DNA of 64,000 bases. Origin: JASSUD01 sp031963225. Lineage in GTDB: Bacteria; Pseudomonadota; Gammaproteobacteria; Burkholderiales; Burkholderiaceae. The stretch is taken from assembly GCA_031963225.1 (NCBI GenBank), contig JASSUD010000006.1, positions 1-64,000 on the forward strand, given 5' to 3'. This document shows, in pieces, positions 60,801-64,000 of this stretch. Every line of letters starts with the position of its first letter. Positions within the stretch are counted from its first letter, which is position 1. The position numbers were made by a program, and so were the translations under genes. The notes below the pieces were generated by a model that saw only the letters and a list, made by a program, of their open reading frames with translations, was not told the origin of the DNA and ran no database searches.

Positions 60801-61266
60801 ACTTAGCCAAGACGCGCAGGTGCTGTATCAAGATGAAGGATTATATGTATTGGAACACCTTTTATTGCGTCCCTCTCCCGAGCAAGAAAGTTCTTGTCCC
60901 TGCGTACAACACGCTACTGAATTAGTAACAGACACAGCGCAGACGGGCAGTGATACAGCAGAAGATTTTTACGCTAATCGCATTAGTATTTTCCTTCCTA
61001 ATTGGCCGGTTCGTTTTCAAAGCGAAGAATTTAAACTTTTTGTAGAGCGCATTATTTACGAGAACTGCCCAGCGCATATATCCGCGCAATATTATTGGTT
61101 GGGCTACGCTGAAATGGCTCAATTTGAGCGTTTATATGCAAATTGGATGCAATCGAAAGGAAAAGCAGTACATTCTGCGCAAGCCACGTATGACAAATTA
61201 GATGAAGCAGCGCAAGCGCTGAAAGATTTTGTGCAACAGCTAGAACGAGCAAAAGAGCGTGTCTAA
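57868..61266 (+). CDS. eCIS baseplate protein (Afp12-like)
   Basis: This 1132-aa protein carries the Afp12 signature near the N-terminus (WTDYNEHDPGLTILEQLCYA LTDLGARTEQKM) and a conserved C-terminal part (VLEHLLLRPSP, ISIFLPNWPVRFQSEEFKLF, ENCPAHISAQYYWLGYAEM). It forms the outer baseplate wedge with the Afp11-like protein. AGGGTG precedes ATG 57868; its stop overlaps the next start. Confidence 0.9.
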   Translation: MKKAARISRAEPVQVGQNFAELLVRGLKYCQQLSSDTWTDYNEHDPGLTILEQLCYALTDLGARTEQKMNDLLVSLPQAKGIAQEEQRDQQAQSIPLNDAQNTLYTGDYVLSCNALTSKDYSKLLYDRVLGLKNAWLRPFQSTNKHAIAGCYEVLVEIYEGSDKANVKASVEEIMRASRNLAEDIERVVILEPYPIALCGTVEIGTKADPVEVLAEVLFQLQNYLSPFPQVKTVDELMREGKTADQIFVGPRLDIGILDDSQLSPYKQKIALQDLLEIILKVPGVEGVRDLHVKEREASHLQKSHRSTATIIELPPDTIPCLTPSIFTPAEEPYGLNIERVGGAPQPLRADLVYRYIEKRLGEIANHETYAKRNVKNMEYGKAMPGKALNINSYFSIQHQFPLTYGISRYGIPQHSPWVGAPDRIKQTRLTQEYLTQRKAHAQQLKAYLAFFEQLLTNYLAQLAQASRLFSLDESLEQSYFFQPLVGLPAREQDPPDFIELLRYPPDTQTNPSNCYIVYLVDDEEEILLKSAELSTEAKALEMKQEIFKCMRDLRFYKAQSNDQAEYKLVLHSKTNEPIAYGEEYFAHSKQAMQEAERLVAFAITLDTPKTLSCYLRILVRGNFAMRVWDENERIMLHSRHISSVEARQQRREEILRYGAFADYYRIQSNEDGWYHITLLNAEDAEETVLAHGEVRFESELSAQHGIAALVDWIKCLGTSPELQKQYIELLPKESDLPLQQLNYYRKKLGEAVKQFDPFLERRNRFLDHLLARFGESFDNHTLHHLDPRDYSKRDSFLRELMHWKIAFLRKQITLGGKRGSGANYAGWDKDHNTKLSGFEQRLWLLLGLHGHVTQGGNYKIAQRPLTSDDPPFHYHEIPDKHFHAHEKTKQQKYFSTLGIFNRQNHFVFASTSPSVITHLFEHGTDKRNYQLTPGALEGSVSIYFIWPGEEQPLEIYQAPNWEAAKRARDSLIQYLYKLSQDAQVLYQDEGLYVLEHLLLRPSPEQESSCPCVQHATELVTDTAQTGSDTAEDFYANRISIFLPNWPVRFQSEEFKLFVERIIYENCPAHISAQYYWLGYAEMAQFERLYANWMQSKGKAVHSAQATYDKLDEAAQALKDFVQQLERAKERV

Positions 61267-64000
61267 CAAGATCAACCGTCTTGTATTAGAGCTTGAATTG
61301 CATACCCAAGAACGAGCCAAAAGGTTGCAAACACGCTTTGATGTTTTCTGCGCAGAACGCCTGATCGTCTTGCTTGGAGAAATTCTTTCTCCTTTTTCTA
61401 TAAGCACACGCAGTCATCTCTTAACTAGCCTAGAGGTCGATCTTGGTGAAGTACCTGAACAAGGTATGGAAAGCATATTGGAGGAGAGGCTTAGGCGTGA
61501 GTTGCGCACTCAATTGATTAAATTATTAGGCTTGCCACTAAGCCTGACAACAAAATATCACGCACTGGACAGCACAGATTTATTAGCTGAGTTAGAGGTG
61601 CAGACTGTGGACACAGTAGAGCACCAGCTATCTGCGCTGGTGTTTTTTCTAGAGCACGGTGTCCTGCCTTGGTTTGCTGCCGGTGCTGGCACAGTTGATT
61701 TTTTATTGAAGGAACTCAGCACGCAGGCGCCTCATATCCTTATACCTTGGCTTAAAAAGCGACTGGTTTATTTAGATGTGAGAGCCCGTATTGCAGCACG
61801 ACTCACTTATAGCAAACACCATCGTTTATTAAAATTACTGACGCCAGAAGGTGCTTCTACCATAGAGTCGTGGCTCAATCCCTTGCTTACTTGGCTTAGT
61901 CGTTGCCTAACTCGAAGCTTTTCGGTTTCAACATCACCCTCTAGAACGCAGCTAACACAGCGTTTATGGGAAACGACTTTACTGTATTTGTGCTCCAACT
62001 CATTTCATTTTGATGCTAAGCAATGGGTGAGTCAGGTATTAAAAGATCTTGCAAAGGAAATAGGGCAGAATCAACTGAACGACGAAAGTCTGCTGATCGA
62101 ACTTATCTCAGAAGCTAAATATCAATCTTCTATAACAACGCCAGCTATACGCGAACTTCATACAGCCTTATTATTTTTGTATGAGCAATTTTTACTAGGG
62201 CGAGTGAGAGCTCGAGTGTCAAATGAGCATACTTGGTCGACAAATCCTAGTGTGCAAAGTGCGCAAAGAAATTTAACAGATAAGGAAATAGAATGGGCAT
62301 TAAATCAACTTAAACCATTTCATGCAGCTGCACAGCACTTAATTGATCCAGCCGCTTTACGTTTGCAGGTGCTTCGCCTTATTGTTAAACCTTATGAGCC
62401 GTCGCAACTTAAACGCACTTTTGCATTACTACGCGCATTAGTACGAGCAGCGCGTCAATTAGGTTTATCAATAGTTGAACAAAACGCAGCGCAAGCGACA
62501 TTATTGCGTGTCGGGCTCGGCTTACGCTCCCACTTTCCATCTAAAGAAGCGATACAAATTACGCTGCAAATGTTAGTTATGCAGCATGCGATCCCTTTAT
62601 CAAAGTGGATTGCAGCGCTACAGGTAGAAACGAAAAAGCAGGGTTCACTTAACAGCCTAGTAGACCACCTCAGTAATGTGTTTGAACCAACGCTACAGGC
62701 GTCTGAAGAAAAATCAGTGACCCCCGCTGAGCAAATTGCCAAATCATTGCAAGCAGAGCAGAGCGCGCAGAAAGTAGTTCAAGCCCAAACCAATGCTTGG
62801 CAGGCGATGTTGTATTTCTTAGATAAAGGAGAGCTGCCCGCTTATCAAGAGCAACACATGCTTCATTCAGCACAATGGTTCGCCCAAGCTTTACAAACCA
62901 TTACTCACGATAGCCCCAAGCAAGAAGTAATAAATGCGCTGCGCAGTCGCGCTAATCGTCCCGACGTACTAAACCGTTTGTGCCGTTATATGCCGCCAAG
63001 TGTGTTACAACAGCTCATTCAATGGCTTATTCCTACTCATGCAGACGCCGTTATTACACTGTTAAAAGCCACACAACAACTTGAGCATGACGCTACGCTC
63101 ACGGCACAACAACGAGAACGCAGTAAATTGTTGCATTGGCAATTAACCTTTGCTTTTTTATTAGATCCCCATGCTTGCGCATTTTCATTACAAGCATTTT
63201 GCGAGCGCTTGGCAACGCAAATTGCGCAGCGACTCGGCTTGCCATCTCGCTCTTATATCAGTAATTTATTAAAATCAGATATGGCGCCACTCACGCGCGC
63301 CACTCACGATTTAACTGAGCTTAACGCCACATCTAATTCACCACTTTTTGTATTAGATAATTTTCTTCGCTTCGGTCAATTATCAGATGACGGTATCGAT
63401 ACACTTGAGCGTGCATTGTGTAAGTCCGATAGCTTGCGCGGTGCCTCGCTGATAGCCATACGCAAACGTCTGCAGCAAGCTGCAGCGCAGCCATTAGAAA
63501 GAGCAAGGCTTGCCTCTTCATTAAATGGAGAGCTGATACTTAAAGGTTTGCGTTGGATATGGCCTAAGCAGCAGCCTAGCTTACAGATTCTTATCGAAAG
63601 CCTAATGCGTGTAGGCAAAACAATGGATGGCCGCGCTGATTTTTGGCGCGGAGTGATCATAGAGGCTTTACTTGAAGCATTGAGCCGCCGCGTTCTACGC
63701 GATTGGCGTGATATTTTGACGATAGCAATCAAACCACTACTTCAAGCACAACCTAAAATAGCCGACAAAGTTTTCGCTGTATTACGCGAGGATTTTGCCA
63801 GTACCGACCAAAGCCATGTCTTATTAGCTGCGCTCGATTGCGTCGAACTAGTATTAACTGTTCCTATTCAATCTGCTTTATCTAAACCAGAAAAACATGA
63901 AACACAAAAATTTAATCAAGAAATAAAACAGCAAAAACAGGTTGAACGCGCACAAGCATCAGCAATCAAACTACCTGAACACACTAAACATCGAATTAAT
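61259..64000 (+). CDS. eCIS tape-measure protein (Afp14-like), 3' end off-window
   Basis: From GTG 61259 (overlapping the Afp12 stop by eight bases) the frame stays open to the last base, giving 914 residues. The start SNKINRLVLELELHTQERAK RLQTRF and the block LTSLEVDLGEVPEQGME are the N-terminal signature of contractile injection system tape-measure proteins. The rest is long, helical, Leu/Gln-rich sequence. Its length would set the tube length. The C-terminus lies outside the window. A near 40-residue Gln/Lys-rich stretch begins at the window end. Confidence 0.9.
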   Translation, partial: MSNKINRLVLELELHTQERAKRLQTRFDVFCAERLIVLLGEILSPFSISTRSHLLTSLEVDLGEVPEQGMESILEERLRRELRTQLIKLLGLPLSLTTKYHALDSTDLLAELEVQTVDTVEHQLSALVFFLEHGVLPWFAAGAGTVDFLLKELSTQAPHILIPWLKKRLVYLDVRARIAARLTYSKHHRLLKLLTPEGASTIESWLNPLLTWLSRCLTRSFSVSTSPSRTQLTQRLWETTLLYLCSNSFHFDAKQWVSQVLKDLAKEIGQNQLNDESLLIELISEAKYQSSITTPAIRELHTALLFLYEQFLLGRVRARVSNEHTWSTNPSVQSAQRNLTDKEIEWALNQLKPFHAAAQHLIDPAALRLQVLRLIVKPYEPSQLKRTFALLRALVRAARQLGLSIVEQNAAQATLLRVGLGLRSHFPSKEAIQITLQMLVMQHAIPLSKWIAALQVETKKQGSLNSLVDHLSNVFEPTLQASEEKSVTPAEQIAKSLQAEQSAQKVVQAQTNAWQAMLYFLDKGELPAYQEQHMLHSAQWFAQALQTITHDSPKQEVINALRSRANRPDVLNRLCRYMPPSVLQQLIQWLIPTHADAVITLLKATQQLEHDATLTAQQRERSKLLHWQLTFAFLLDPHACAFSLQAFCERLATQIAQRLGLPSRSYISNLLKSDMAPLTRATHDLTELNATSNSPLFVLDNFLRFGQLSDDGIDTLERALCKSDSLRGASLIAIRKRLQQAAAQPLERARLASSLNGELILKGLRWIWPKQQPSLQILIESLMRVGKTMDGRADFWRGVIIEALLEALSRRVLRDWRDILTIAIKPLLQAQPKIADKVFAVLREDFASTDQSHVLLAALDCVELVLTVPIQSALSKPEKHETQKFNQEIKQQKQVERAQASAIKLPEHTKHRIN

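Noticed and set aside
1..64000. CRISPR-like or direct-repeat arrays
   Set aside because: The REPs are inverted pairs with unequal conserved spacers, and the WD40/LRR repeats are coding; no uniform repeat-spacer array and no cas genes are present.
1..64000. tRNA, rRNA or other standard RNA genes
   Set aside because: I looked for CCA-type ends and GGTTCGA-like T-loops; the match at 80-90 (gggttcgattaacccc) is in a REP spacer and has no matching acceptor and anticodon arms.

Overview
The window looks like part of a chromosome of a reduced, host-associated Burkholderiaceae bacterium. My best guess is a fungal endosymbiont of the Mycoavidus/Glomeribacter type. That rests on Burkholderia-like housekeeping genes (hda with a HAD phosphatase, metX-metW-ampG, an ETF-ubiquinone oxidoreductase, mnmG), eukaryote-like repeat proteins, and two different protein-injection machines. 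The species was not tested by any search.

Layout. 1-5600: housekeeping genes (HAD phosphatase, hda, metX, metW, ampG), each separated by copies of a short REP-like repeat. 5690-7050: a membrane/coiled-coil protein of unknown function whose ribosome binding site can fold into a hairpin. 7190-22300: a DMT permease, then a leftward type III secretion operon, read in transcription order sctF-G-I-J-K-L-W-(ssaM-like)-V-N-O-P-Q-R-S-T-U. It is collinear with the Salmonella SPI-2 ssaG-ssaU block, with the lipid A palmitoyltransferase pagP just upstream. The secretin sctC, the ring protein sctD and translocators are not in the window. 22630-26620: ETF-ubiquinone oxidoreductase and mnmG; mnmG holds a perfect parS centromere site. 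26620-28900: a repeat- and remnant-rich junction with a 122-bp MITE, a small repeat protein and a frameshifted AbiEi-like gene.

29200-39300: large host-interaction candidates. These are a protein with a hydrophobic hairpin, an F-box plus leucine-rich-repeat protein, and two tandem paralogues with helical, pentapeptide and about 15 WD40 repeats. 39540-43270: a VapBC-type toxin-antitoxin pair, broken recombinase/IS110/IS66 pieces, and a DUF4157 protein with a nuclease-like C-terminal half. 43580-64000: a rightward extracellular contractile injection system (eCIS, Afp/PVC-like) with AAA ATPase, DUF4255 cap, sheath, two tubes, DUF5908, LysM adaptor, VgrG-like spike, PAAR tip, gp25, Afp11-like and Afp12-like baseplate proteins, and a tape-measure protein that runs off the end.

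How it fits together. The type III system would inject proteins directly into host cells; the F-box/LRR, WD40 and hydrophobic-hairpin proteins are plausible substrates (inference). The eCIS is a phage-tail-like particle, and the divergent DUF4157-nuclease gene beside it is its most likely cargo. A composite REP family is scattered between genes across most of the window. It has been a target for at least two miniature transposable elements, and in two cases it supplies the stop codon of the neighbouring gene.
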